From assembly GCA_902496335.1 (NCBI GenBank), contig CABVAO010000011.1, positions 1-44,594 on the forward strand: a stretch of DNA of 44,594 bases. Reading direction: 5' to 3'. Each line of letters opens with the position of its first letter. Within the stretch, counting starts at the first letter, position 1. Both the position numbers and the translations under genes were made by a program. Source of the DNA: an uncultured Collinsella sp. (lineage in GTDB: Bacteria; Actinomycetota; Coriobacteriia; Coriobacteriales; Coriobacteriaceae). Below the pieces are notes generated by a model that worked only from the letters and a program-made list of their open reading frames with translations, did no database searches and was not told where the DNA came from. Positions 31,134 through 39,849 of the stretch are shown in pieces.

Positions 31134-32432
31134 CGGCCATGCGTCCCCAATCTAGACGAAAAGAGCCCCGAGCTCGTATTGAACTGCATCCCAATTCTTG
31201 GACGGGCGCCGATGCCCTGATCTCTGCCATGTCGAGGTGCGAGATCAAATCCTTGGCGCGCTCGCCGGAGTGGTATGCCTTGTTCGGCGCCACCTTCCTG
31301 TAGAGCTTCTTGAGCTTCGTCTTCCCCTTGTTGCCCGGCGGCATCTCCGTCTCAGGTGGCAGCCCTAGGAAGGACAGGACGCCGGGCAGGTCGCACAGCA
31401 TCACGTCCTCGATGTCGGCCTTGGCCGCCAGGTCGACGACTCTCTGCGCTGTCGGCGAGATGTTCGGGGTGCTGCTACCGCCCGCTGGTTCGGAAGCTGG
31501 CGGGCAGTAACGGGCAGTAGCGGCAGTAGCGGTGTGGCTCGATAGGCCCGAATATCCGTAAGGAAGGTGCTCGCTCTCATATGTGCTGATATGCCTCGCC
31601 TCGCGAACCTTGGGATGCTTCCTGAGGTAATCCCTCAATTCGAGCCACTCTTTATGCTCATAACGCTTCGAAATCGTTTCCCCGTCGACAGTTTCCTTCA
31701 CATAATGGTATGTTCGAACGCCTTCGAACTTGCCGAACCCGTTCTCGACGCTGAAGTTTCTGAACCAGCGCGAAAACCCATTCAGGTCCATGAAGTTGAC
31801 TTGGGGATGCCTGTCTTTCGTTCGTTCGAATGAGTGGACGAGCGGAGTGCCTTTGACTTGTTCCAGGCCGAAGGCTTCCATTTCGCGGGCCTGCTCCTTT
31901 TTCCAGAATTCGAGATACGACGTCAGCGTCTCGCTTATCGAGATCCTCCGCACGCTTTTCTTGCTTTTGGGCGAGCGAACGCTTCGATCGGCCGCGAACT
32001 GCTGCTCAATGAGGATGCTTCTGTTCTCGACGGAGACATCGGACCACGTCATCCCGAGGGCTTCTGCCCTTCTCATGTCGGTGTCGAGCATGAGCATCAC
32101 GCATGTGATGTGCGCGTCCGGTTCTCGATTGAGTAGGATGTCGAGTAGGCGAGCGGCGTGATGGTTCCTTCGCGGTTGTCGTGGAACTTTTTTGCGTACG
32201 AGCCGACGGTGTCCCTCGATTTTTGGACGTAGGTGCCGCTGTTGAGTTCTGCCTTGTAGGCTTCGAGTGCGGCGTCGACCTCTCGGCTTTTGGTGGTATG
32301 TATGGTCTGCCACGGCGAATAGCGGTATTTGCCCGTGACCGGATCCTTGCCGAGGCTGTGACGGTAGCGCCACGTGTATTTGTCGCGGCGTTGCTTCGTT
32401 CCTTTGCCTATGACGAGAGGTCGGTCGTTCAT
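31078..32432 (-). pseudogene. decayed tyrosine recombinase/integrase
   Basis: Two frames together resemble an actinobacterial phage-type integrase. Frame 1 (32432 to about 32145) has the N-terminal arm-binding part: KYTWRYRHSLGKDPVTGKYR, then DTVGSYAKKFHDNREGTITPLAY. Frame 2 resumes at RLLDILLNREPDAHIT and carries the box I region MLMLDTDMRRAEALGMTWSDV. The core-binding domain expected between them (about 120 residues) is missing and the frame changes at the junction. After KFEGV the usual H-x-x-R box and catalytic Tyr cannot be found; instead about 200 residues of unrelated sequence follow. The gene is therefore inactive. It lies with its start facing a tRNA fragment at 32714, as in integrated elements. 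Confidence 0.75.
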
Positions 32433-32505
32433 CGTGTTCCTTGCCTGAAGTGCCTGAGAATCGCGCTCGGTTGCGCGGAATGGCGCAAAGGGCTGGGGCG
32501 GGTGG

Positions 32506-32557
32506 GCATTACCCTTGGTGGTGGGCCCTGCGTGGGGTCACACCCCAAGGGTAATGC
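32506..32557. other. inverted repeat upstream of the integrase remnant
   Basis: Perfect 13-bp arms GCATTACCCTTGG / CCAAGGGTAATGC enclose 26 bases that themselves contain TGGGG-TCACA-CCCCA. Copies of TTTGGGTCGAA at 32584-32605 and 32683-32695 lie between it and the attachment site, and could be integrase arm sites. Confidence 0.45.
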
Positions 32558-32713
32558 TCCGCCTGACCGCTTTCAAGCTCGTTGTGGGTCGAATTTGGGT
32601 CGAATTATTCCGCGTACTTTTCTTTCGTAAATCTATGAAAACATCAAATGACCTGGAGTTATATTGACTTCAATTTGGGTCGAAATGTCTGAATGAAACA
32701 ACGTCGTAGCGAC

Positions 32714-32758
32714 CTCATAACCCGAAGGTCGGTGGTTCAAATCCGCCCCCCGCGACCA
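32714..32758 (+). other. attachment-site core: 3' part of tRNA-fMet (CAU)
   Basis: The sequence from the anticodon loop (CTCATAACCCGAAGG) through a normal T arm (GGTGG-TTCAAAT-CCGCC) and acceptor strand to CCA matches the 3' part of a tRNA-Met. The 5' strand of the anticodon stem does not pair and no D arm precedes it, so this is only the 45-base att core left by integration. The element lies to the left; an intact tRNA copy is not in the window. Confidence 0.8.
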
Positions 32759-32767
32759 TGAAACTTC

Positions 32768-32799
32768 AGGTCGGAAGCATAAAAGCTCCCGACCTTTTT
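32768..32799 (+). terminator. terminator behind the tRNA fragment
   Basis: AGGTCGG/CCGACCT stem with an inner AGC/GCT and a TTTTTC tail, ten bases after CCA. It is the original tRNA terminator and marks the chromosomal side of the attachment site. Confidence 0.85.
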
Positions 32800-33017
32800 C
32801 TTTGTCTAGGGGTTTCGGCATCTCTCGTTCTTTGGGTACCTCGAGGCGGGCAATCAGATAGATGCTTACGAGTATCATAGGGTCTTTTTACGTCGCGGTC
32901 GTGTCTCGTACTGGTGCGCCGCTCTTTGTGGGACGTGTCACTTTGCCATAGGTTGTCCGGCGGCGGGGCGCAGGTCGTTCCCCGTGGCGTCGCTCCTTTC
33001 GACGCTACGCTGCCTGG

Positions 33018-33326
33018 CTACTCGTTCCACTGGTGCTTTTTCATGTCGACGCAGCCGTTGTCTCGGAAGGCAACTCCTTCCTCCGTCAGTAGTGCTCGCT
33101 GGTCGGGGAAGTTTGGCGCGAGGCGTCCCGCGTGGTTGACGACGCGGTGGCAGGGATAATCGCCGTAGCGATCCGCCTCGCTCAGCACCGCTCCGACCAG
33201 GCGAGAGTTTTTCTCCCTGCCGATGAGGCGCGCTATCTGACCGTACGAGGCGACGCATCCCGCCGGAATCTCTGCCACGACGGAGAGAATCTCATAAACC
33301 AAATCTTCGTCCAGGACTTTTCCCAT
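33018..33326 (-). CDS. MGMT-family DNA alkyltransferase-like protein (short form)
   Basis: A 102-residue protein equal to the C-terminal DNA-binding domain of O6-alkylguanine-DNA alkyltransferase. It has the helix-turn-helix GCVASYGQIARLIG, the arginine finger region SRLVGAVLSE and the active-site motif YPCHRVVN. Short alkyltransferase-like (ATL) proteins often carry Trp in place of Cys; here the Cys is kept, so methyl transfer is possible. It lies alone, 258 bases from the tRNA terminator; no gene is seen in that gap. The start has GGGAGCGAT upstream. Confidence 0.85.
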   Translation of the reverse strand: MGKVLDEDLVYEILSVVAEIPAGCVASYGQIARLIGREKNSRLVGAVLSEADRYGDYPCHRVVNHAGRLAPNFPDQRALLTEEGVAFRDNGCVDMKKHQWNE

Positions 33327-33500
33327 CGTATCGCTCCCGTGTTCGCTTTTGCCTTCGGGGGCGCGGCGCCGATCACCCGTGCTGCGATTTTCGCAGCTCC
33401 CCTTACCGAAGCATCGAGGGAAAGCGCGTGCGTGTCAAGGTTGTCTAGTCCAGTTGCTGGCTCGATGCCTCGAGATGTTCGCCTCAAGTGCGACCTGCCC

Positions 33501-34007
33501 CTATTGGAAAAGGATGCCGAAGATGTATTTGGTGATGGCGGAGCGGCGGATGACCCCCACGAGTTTGCCCTCGTCATCAACCACAGGAAGCTTCTTGAAC
33601 TTCTTCTTCGCCAGCAGCGCGGCGACGCGGGCGATGCTCTGCTCGGGACGGGCACACACTACCTGGCGCGTCGCGAAATCCATGACGCAGCGATCCTTCA
33701 GGTCTTCGATGCGCTGCTCAAGGCTCTGATCGTCGAAGTACAGCATGGACGCGTCGCCGCCCGTGAAGATGGTGTGAGCGCGATGCTGCGCGATGGCTCC
33801 CATGACATCGCCGTCGGAGATGAACCCGACCACCTGGTTGCGCTCATCGATTACGGGCATGCTGCTCACCTCGTTTTCGGCGAGCATGCGCACCACGTCG
33901 GAAATCGTGCAATCCTGCGTGCAGGTGAACGGCTCTTCAATCATGATGCTCGAAACGGGCGTCCCCTCGAGCTCGAGCGGGATGCGCTCGGACAGAATCT
34001 CGGACAT
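33501..34007 (-). CDS. tandem CBS-domain protein
   Basis: A 168-residue soluble protein of two CBS motifs (Bateman module), about residues 17-75 (VSSIMIEEPFTCTQDCTISD then NEVSSMPVIDERNQVVGFIS) and 108-165 (DRCVMDFATRQVVCARPEQ then KKFKKLPVVDDEGKLVGVI). CBS pairs sense adenine nucleotides such as AMP, ATP or SAM. The ATG lies three bases after the stop of the DHA2 transporter, whose last codons contain the GGAGG, so the two are one operon. It may regulate the pump, but that is inference. Confidence 0.85.
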   Translation of the reverse strand: MSEILSERIPLELEGTPVSSIMIEEPFTCTQDCTISDVVRMLAENEVSSMPVIDERNQVVGFISDGDVMGAIAQHRAHTIFTGGDASMLYFDDQSLEQRIEDLKDRCVMDFATRQVVCARPEQSIARVAALLAKKKFKKLPVVDDEGKLVGVIRRSAITKYIFGILFQ

Positions 34008-34010
34008 CGC

Positions 34011-35450
34011 TTATGCCTCCTTCGTTTTCGGTGCGGTTTTCTTGGTGCGCACGCTGAATATGGCGCAGATAAGGGAAACGAGGCCGATTGCCGCGCACAC
34101 CTTGTAAGCGACGCCCGCGCCCACGGCGGTGGCTACTTGGATGCTCGCATCGACGCCGGCCGACGCGGTGACGCTTGTCATGACCGTGATGATGAGCGCC
34201 GTGCACAAACCGCCGGCGACCTGGCGGCCGGTGTTCGCGATGGCGTTGCCGTGGGCGATCATGTCATTTTTCAAGGCATTGACACCCCATGTGTTCACCG
34301 GCATGTTCGCGAGCGACTGGCCGGCGGACTGCAGCATGCAGAACAGCGCAACCACCAAGATGGGCGTGTTTACCGTCGAAAGCGAGAGCAGGAACAGGGC
34401 GCCGGTCATGAGGGCCAGGCCGACGATCGAGATGGCACGCGGACCGAACTTGTCGAACACCACGCCGGAGATAGGGCTGATGATGATGCCCACCGCCGCG
34501 GCGGGAAGCATGGCCATGCCGGTTTCGAAGGCCGAAGCGCCAAGCGAGGTTTGCAGCAGCAACGGCAACAGCGTGTTGGTGACCAGGCATGCGGCGTTGA
34601 TGAGCGTGACGATGATGGCGGCCACGCGGAACTCGCGCGTCTTGAGCGTGCCCAGTTGAAGCAGCGGGTCCTCGATTTTGCCCTGGCGTACGACGAACAG
34701 CACCAAGCACACGACACCCGCGACGATCGAGCCGAGCACCACGGGGTTGCCCCAACCCATCGACGAGGCGCTCGAGAACCCGTAGAGAAGTCCGCCGAAG
34801 GCGATGGTGGAGAGGACGACCGAGGGCAGGTCGAGCTTGGGGTTCTTCAGCTCGCCCACGTTTTTCAGCATGAACACGCCCAGCACCAGCACGAGAATTG
34901 CGAGGGGGACGATGGCGCCGATCATGGTGCGCCAGCCGTACGTGTCGATCACCGCGCCGCCTACGACGGGGCCGACCGCGGGACCCGCCGACATGACGAT
35001 GCCCGCCATGCCCATAGCCGTTCCTCGTTTCTCGACGGGGAACACCAGCATGGGAACCACCGAGACAAGCGGCATGAGCACGCCTGAGCCCGCCGCTTGC
35101 AACACGCGACCGATGATGAGGAACAGGAAATCAGGGGCTGCGGCGCACAGCAGCGTGCCCAGCGCGAACACCAGCGTCGCCCCGAAGAATAGCGCGCGGG
35201 TGCTGAACTTGTCGATAAGGAACGCCGAAACGGGGACCATGATGCCGCTCACCAGCGGGTATATGGACATGATCCACTGGGCAGTCGAGGCATCGATGGC
35301 GAAATCGGACATGATGACCGGCAGCGCAGGCGACATCACCGTTTGGTTCAGTAGCGCCAAGAAGGCACCCAGGACGACGACCGCGACGATGCGGATCTGG
35401 GTACCGGTAATGCGCCCATTGGCGGGCGCGACCGTACAATTATCAGACAT
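34011..35450 (-). CDS. DHA2-family (14-TM) MFS drug exporter
   Basis: A 479-residue inner-membrane antiporter of the EmrB/QacA type. The N-terminal helix carries VVLGAFLALLNQTVMSPALP. Motif C of antiporters is seen in helix 5 as MSAGPAVGPVVGGAVIDTYGWR. Motif A-like loop FLIDKFSTRALFF follows helix 2. Long hydrophobic stretches are consistent with 14 helices. The substrate is unknown. AAGGAAG precedes the ATG at 35450. It is co-transcribed with the CBS gene. The 250 bases upstream contain a perfect GGCCCC/GGGGCC hairpin at 35590-35609. Confidence 0.87.
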   Translation of the reverse strand: MSDNCTVAPANGRITGTQIRIVAVVVLGAFLALLNQTVMSPALPVIMSDFAIDASTAQWIMSIYPLVSGIMVPVSAFLIDKFSTRALFFGATLVFALGTLLCAAAPDFLFLIIGRVLQAAGSGVLMPLVSVVPMLVFPVEKRGTAMGMAGIVMSAGPAVGPVVGGAVIDTYGWRTMIGAIVPLAILVLVLGVFMLKNVGELKNPKLDLPSVVLSTIAFGGLLYGFSSASSMGWGNPVVLGSIVAGVVCLVLFVVRQGKIEDPLLQLGTLKTREFRVAAIIVTLINAACLVTNTLLPLLLQTSLGASAFETGMAMLPAAAVGIIISPISGVVFDKFGPRAISIVGLALMTGALFLLSLSTVNTPILVVALFCMLQSAGQSLANMPVNTWGVNALKNDMIAHGNAIANTGRQVAGGLCTALIITVMTSVTASAGVDASIQVATAVGAGVAYKVCAAIGLVSLICAIFSVRTKKTAPKTKEA

Positions 35451-35934
35451 AAGCTTCCTTCGTATCTATTCGATTCTTCGCCGAAGGCGCGCCGGCCCAC
35501 GGGCGAAATAACATGCACGTGCTATGCGTGCATCAGATACGACAGGAAGAAAGCGGCTGCTCAGAGCGCACTTGGGGAACAACAGGAGAGGCCCCGTATA
35601 CCAGGGGCCGCCGAATTGCGATGTATGCTTTGGTCAAATCCTTCATAGCGGGGAGGCATTCTAGCAGCCGTCTTCGCCCCTTTCAAGGGATGTAACCCAG
35701 ACGTTGATTTTCTTCACCGAGGCGCCATCGTTGACGGGTGGCGTGCTTCTCTATCGCCACACCGCGGGGCGAGGGAACGCCGCGGCGAGCTTGTACATCG
35801 GCTATGTGTGCAGCTGCGAGCGTATCGCCGGCGCGCGGGGCGCCAGTCCGATCCGGCCGACTCTTGCCGACGGTCGGTCGCCGTCCTCCTCCATCTCCGC
35901 CTGCTCTGTTTTTGCTCGGCTCCCTTGTCGTATC

Positions 35935-36180
35935 ATGGACGGACGAGAATTGAGCGAAGGCGAGCTCGAAAGCGTGGCGCGCGCCGTCGGCGGGATCGAC
36001 GCTGTGATCGATCCAAAGGCGAAAGATGCCGACACGGTTGCGCTCGTACAGTATCTTGCTGCCGACCAGAAGTTCGAAAAGGTGCTCGATAACCAGCAGA
36101 TTCTTCGTGAGCCCATCGTTCGCAACGGCCGCCAGGCAACCGTTGGCTACGAGCCTGACGTGTGGAAGGGCTGGGAATAA
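35935..36180 (+). pseudogene. arsenate reductase/Spx-family remnant (5' deleted)
   Basis: 81 codons from ATG 35935 match the C-terminal two-thirds of ArsC/YffB-family proteins: ELSEGELESVARAVGGIDAV, LVQYLAADQKFEKVLDNQQ, then the family-typical REPIVRNGRQATVGYEPD and WKGW. The thioredoxin-fold N-terminus with the active-site Cys is missing. The in-frame stretch before it (from about 35704) has no family resemblance. The gene is probably truncated at the edge of a rearrangement. A short protein could still be made, but without catalytic Cys. Confidence 0.7.
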
Positions 36181-36199
36181 AGCGGCTGGGAATAAAGTG

Positions 36200-36241
36200 A
36201 AGCGCCCACGCCCGTGGTTTTATCCACGGACGCGGGCGCTT
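36200..36241. terminator. large hairpin between arsC remnant and dehydratase
   Basis: 18-bp arms AAGCGCCC.. / ..GGGCGCTT with two mismatches and a 6-base loop. No clear T-tract follows on the plus strand; on the minus strand CACTTTATT follows. It probably ends the dehydratase operon. Confidence 0.55.
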
Positions 36242-36375
36242 GCGTAAGACGTCTCTTGTCGTTTGAGTGGAGCGCCCCGGCGGCGCTGAACAACGCGCCC
36301 CGGTGACGTGGCATATGAACTCGGGGCTCTTTGTGCCGCACATCTATGAGAGGAGAAATTCGATGCGTACGTGCG

Positions 36376-38154
36376 CTACTCCATATAGCCACCCTGAATG
36401 GCGGAAACTGCATGCTCGGTAAAGAACTTGAGCGTGCCGGAGGTGTAACGATTAGCCTTGGGCTTCCAAGCGGCTCGGCGCTCGGCCAGGACGGCGTCGA
36501 CCTCGGCCGGCTCCATCTCCTTGCCGGCGATGCCCACGATGGACAGCGAGCGCTCGGGGATGTTGATTCGGATAAGGTCGCCCTCCTCAATCAGGGCAAT
36601 CGGGCCGCCCACGGCAGCCTCGGGCGAAACGTGACCGATAGCCGGGCCCTTGGAGGCGCCGGAGAAGCGGCCGTCAGTGATCAGGGCAATGCTCGCGCCC
36701 AGCTCGGGGTCGCTGGCGATAGCCTCGGTGGTGTAGAACATCTCGGGCATGCCAGAGCCCTTGGGGCCCTCGTAGCGAATGATGACGGCGTCGCCGGGCT
36801 TGACCTCGTGCGTCAGGACGGCGTGGATAGCGTCCTCCTCGCAATCGAACGGACGTGCCTTAAGCGTGGCCTGGAACATCTCGCGCGGAACAACCGTGTG
36901 CTTGACGACGGCGCCCTCGGGGGCAAGGTTGCCGTGGAGAATGGCGATGGAGCCATCGGTACCAAAAGCCTGGTCAAACGGGCGAATGATGTCCTCGCGC
37001 TTGAGGTTCCACTTCTCCAAGTAGCGGCCGCACTTCTCGTAGTAGCCGTTGTTTTTAAGGTCCTCGAGGTTTTCGCCGAGGGTCTTGCCGGTGACGGTCA
37101 TGACGTCGAGGTGGAGCATCGACTTGATCTCCTCCATGATGCGCGGCACGCCACCCGCATAGTAGAAGAACTGCGCCGGCCACTCACCTGCGGGACGAAC
37201 GTTGAGCAGGTAGTGGGCACCACGGTGCAGACGGTCGAAGTCGTCGGCGGACATCTCGATGCCAAACTCGCGGGCGATCGCAGGGATATGCAGCAGCGAG
37301 TTGGTGGAGCCGGAAATGGCGCCGTGGACCATGATGAGGTTCTCGAAGGACTCCTTGGTCACGATGTCGCGCGGGCACAGGTTGTGTTCGGAGAGCCACA
37401 CGGACTGACGGCCGGCCTCGCGCGCAAACTCACGCAGATCGGAGCTGGTTGCGGGCAGCAGGGCCGTGCCGGGGAGCATAAGGCCCAGGGCCTCGGCGGT
37501 AACCTGCATGGTCGACGCGGTGCCCATAAAGGAGCAGGCGCCGCAGCTGGGGCATGCGTTGTGCTTGGCAAACTCAAGTTCCTCGCGAGAGATCTCGCCG
37601 CGCTCGTAGCGGGCAGAAATCGCACCGAGCTGCTCCAGGGTCAACAGGTCGGGGCCTGCATCCATGACACCGCCGGTAACGACGATGGAGGGGATGTTGA
37701 TGCGGCCCATGGCCATAAGGTTCGCAGGCAGGCCCTTATCGCAGCTGGCGACAAAGACGCCGGCGTCGAACGGGGTGGCCTTGGCATGGATCTCGATCAT
37801 GTTGGCGATCATGTCGCGGCTGGGCAGCGAGTAGTTAATGCCGTCGTGGCCCTGGGCCTCGCCGTCGCAGATATCGGTGCAGAAGTAACGGGCACCGTGA
37901 CCGCCAGCCTCGGCAACGCCGGCACGGACCTCCTCGACCAGCTCGAACAGGCCGGCAGAACCCGGGTGCGAATCGCCAAAGGTCGACTCGATGATGACCT
38001 GCGGCTTGTCCAGGTCCTCGATCGTCCAGCCGGAGCCCAGACGCAGCGGGTCCATCTCGGGGCTGATGGTGCGGAACTTGCCAGAACGCGGCTGCAGCTT
38101 GGCAACCAGGTCGGCAGCCTCCTGCTGAATCTGTGCTTTGGTCTTCTCGTCCAT
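36376..38154 (-). CDS. IlvD/Edd-family sugar-acid dehydratase
   Basis: A 592-residue Fe-S dehydratase. Cluster-type motifs are visible: TDICDGEAQGHDGINYSLPSR, then ASCDKGLPANLMAMGRINIP with a cluster Cys, and CPSCGACSFMGTASTMQ with further Cys. The C-terminal half contains EGPKGSGMPEMFYTTEAI and LITDGRFSGASKGPAIGHVSPEA. The family removes water from dihydroxy acids: branched-chain precursors (IlvD), phosphogluconate (Edd) or free aldonates such as gluconate or xylonate. The context (GntP permease upstream, FadR-type regulator, kdgK and eda nearby) favours an aldonate dehydratase making KDG. The start is ATG 38154 with GAGGAA; a longer frame from 38190 lacks a site. Confidence 0.85.
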   Translation of the reverse strand: MDEKTKAQIQQEAADLVAKLQPRSGKFRTISPEMDPLRLGSGWTIEDLDKPQVIIESTFGDSHPGSAGLFELVEEVRAGVAEAGGHGARYFCTDICDGEAQGHDGINYSLPSRDMIANMIEIHAKATPFDAGVFVASCDKGLPANLMAMGRINIPSIVVTGGVMDAGPDLLTLEQLGAISARYERGEISREELEFAKHNACPSCGACSFMGTASTMQVTAEALGLMLPGTALLPATSSDLREFAREAGRQSVWLSEHNLCPRDIVTKESFENLIMVHGAISGSTNSLLHIPAIAREFGIEMSADDFDRLHRGAHYLLNVRPAGEWPAQFFYYAGGVPRIMEEIKSMLHLDVMTVTGKTLGENLEDLKNNGYYEKCGRYLEKWNLKREDIIRPFDQAFGTDGSIAILHGNLAPEGAVVKHTVVPREMFQATLKARPFDCEEDAIHAVLTHEVKPGDAVIIRYEGPKGSGMPEMFYTTEAIASDPELGASIALITDGRFSGASKGPAIGHVSPEAAVGGPIALIEEGDLIRINIPERSLSIVGIAGKEMEPAEVDAVLAERRAAWKPKANRYTSGTLKFFTEHAVSAIQGGYME

Positions 38155-38218
38155 GATGTTTTCCTCTTTTGGTTTGAACGGTTGTACCAATCGTTGGTGA
38201 TTAAATCTGATGTAGGTG

Positions 38219-38243
38219 GTTGCCGAGCGATGTGCTCGGCAAA
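38219..38243 (-). other. intercistronic hairpin gntP-dehydratase
   Basis: TTGCCGAGC / GCTCGGCAA arms (9 bp) with a short loop, between the permease stop and the dehydratase ribosome site. No T-tract follows on the minus strand. It probably protects the upstream message or sets the ratio of the two products. Confidence 0.45.
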
Positions 38244-38253
38244 AGATGCCCGA

Positions 38254-39615
38254 CTAGGCGAAGAACGAGATCACCAGGGCGCAGGCGAGACCCGAAAGGC
38301 CGATGAGCGTCTCCATAACGGTCCAGGACTTGAGGGTGGTCTTCTCGTCAATCTCGAGGAACGAAGAGCACATCCAGAAACCGGCATCGTTGACGTGCGA
38401 GAGAGCCGTGGCGCCGCCGCAGATGGCAAGGCAGATGGCGGCACGCATGAGCACCGAAGCGCCGGCGACCGCGGGCATGGCGGCCATAATGCCCGATGCC
38501 ATGGTCATGGCGACGATGGAGCTACCGACCGAGGCACGCACCATGACGGCAATCAAGAAGGCGACGACCACCAGGGGCAGCGGAGAGGCCTCGAGCACGG
38601 GGCCGATAACCTGGCCCAGGCCGCAGTCCTGCAGCATCCAGCGGATCACACCGCCGCAGGCAATGACCAGCAAGATCATGCCGACGGGCTTAAGCGAACG
38701 GTCGAGCAGGGCCTTGAGCTCGGCGCCGGAGTAGCCGCGCCGCGCGCCCAGCAGATACATCGCAACGAGCGTGGCGAGCGTCAAAGCGACGAACGGCTTG
38801 CCCAGGAAGGCAAGGATCGAGGCGACCTGCTCGGGCATGGAGATGTAAGAAGACAGCGTGCCAAGCAGAATTAGGCAAAGCGGCGTGAGCACGATCGCAA
38901 GGACCATGCCAAAGGAGGGAAGCTCCTTGTCGTCACTTGCCCCCTCGGCGGAAGTGAAATGCTCGGGAACGTCCGTAAAGATGCGGCCGCCCACGTTGCG
39001 GCCCCACACGACGCCGGCTACCGCCATGGCGATGAAGGCGGTGGGGATACCGACGAGGATCATAGTGCCCAGGTCGACACCGAGCGTGCCGGCAACCAGG
39101 ACCGAACCGGCCGAAGGCGGCACGAACGCATAGCCAGCCGCCAGTCCCGCGAGCAGGGCGATGCCGTAGTAGAGGGTCGACTTCTTGGTCTGCGACGCCA
39201 CACTAAAGGCAAGCGGGATCAAAACGACCACGCCGGCCTCAAAGAACACCGTGGTGCCGATGACCAAACCGGTGATGCCCAGCGCCCAGCTGGAATGGCC
39301 CTGGCCAAAGGTGTCAATGAAGGTCTGGGCGATCTTCTTGGCGCCGCCGCTCTCCTCCAAAATCTGGCCAAACATCGATCCCAGGCCAATGAGCAGGGCG
39401 ATGTTTTGCAGCGTGGTGCCCACGCCCTTGGTGACGGTGTCTGCCACCATATCGAGCGGCATGCCGGCTCCGATACCGATCACAAGCGCCGAGACCATCA
39501 TCGACAGCACGGGGTGCAGCTTGAACTTGATGATGAGCGCAAGCAGCAGCGCGATGCCCACGATGGCGGCGATGACCAGCCTGGTGGGATCAGCCATAAA
39601 CGTTGGGTCTGACAT
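38254..39615 (-). CDS. GntP-family sugar-acid:H+ permease (second copy)
   Basis: A 453-residue polytopic permease with 12-14 hydrophobic helices, gluconate:H+ symporter family. Visible conserved parts: FFEAGVVVLIPLAFSVA, AAGYAFVPPSAGSVLVAG and GGATALSHVNDAGFWMCSSF. The last is close to the HVNDSGFW motif of true gluconate permeases, so gluconate-like acids are more likely here than for the first GntP. First gene of an operon with the dehydratase, 99 bases apart. GGAGGAAAG precedes the ATG. Upstream are CATCAGAC/GTCTGATG sites shared with the divergent regulator. Confidence 0.9.
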   Translation of the reverse strand: MSDPTFMADPTRLVIAAIVGIALLLALIIKFKLHPVLSMMVSALVIGIGAGMPLDMVADTVTKGVGTTLQNIALLIGLGSMFGQILEESGGAKKIAQTFIDTFGQGHSSWALGITGLVIGTTVFFEAGVVVLIPLAFSVASQTKKSTLYYGIALLAGLAAGYAFVPPSAGSVLVAGTLGVDLGTMILVGIPTAFIAMAVAGVVWGRNVGGRIFTDVPEHFTSAEGASDDKELPSFGMVLAIVLTPLCLILLGTLSSYISMPEQVASILAFLGKPFVALTLATLVAMYLLGARRGYSGAELKALLDRSLKPVGMILLVIACGGVIRWMLQDCGLGQVIGPVLEASPLPLVVVAFLIAVMVRASVGSSIVAMTMASGIMAAMPAVAGASVLMRAAICLAICGGATALSHVNDAGFWMCSSFLEIDEKTTLKSWTVMETLIGLSGLACALVISFFA

Positions 39616-39628
39616 CTTTCCTCCAATT

Positions 39629-39724
39629 CATCAGACCTTTTGAATTCGTCTGATGACTATAGCGTGTTTTGGAAAGGTCTGATGTTTCATTTTGAAATTT
39701 GTTCGAAATACATCTGATGTATTT
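39629..39724. promoter_or_regulatory. FadR/GntR-type operators between gntP and its regulator
   Basis: CATCAGAC (39629-39636) and GTCTGATG (39648-39655) form an 8-bp inverted pair. A further GTCTGATG lies at 39678-39685. AAATACAT-CTG-ATGTATTT is a 19-base palindrome at 39706-39724. The shared core ATCTGATG also appears at 38207 in the gntP-dehydratase gap. They are likely binding sites of the divergent GntR-family gene. Confidence 0.55.
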
Positions 39725-39849
39725 GGTAAACGGTCGTATTTACGCTGCGAACGGTATATCTAAGCCGCCCGACTCAAATCCAGCGGCTAATATCGCATCC
39801 GTGGTGCGCTAAAATAGCTCAGATGAATTTTGTAATGAAAGGTATAGCT

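Noticed and set aside
36363..36422. A short reading frame with an excellent GAGGAG site and ATG (19 codons).
   Set aside because: It runs into the end of the dehydratase on the other strand, has no family resemblance and stops at once; possibly the left-over start of a deleted gene, but not supportable as a gene.
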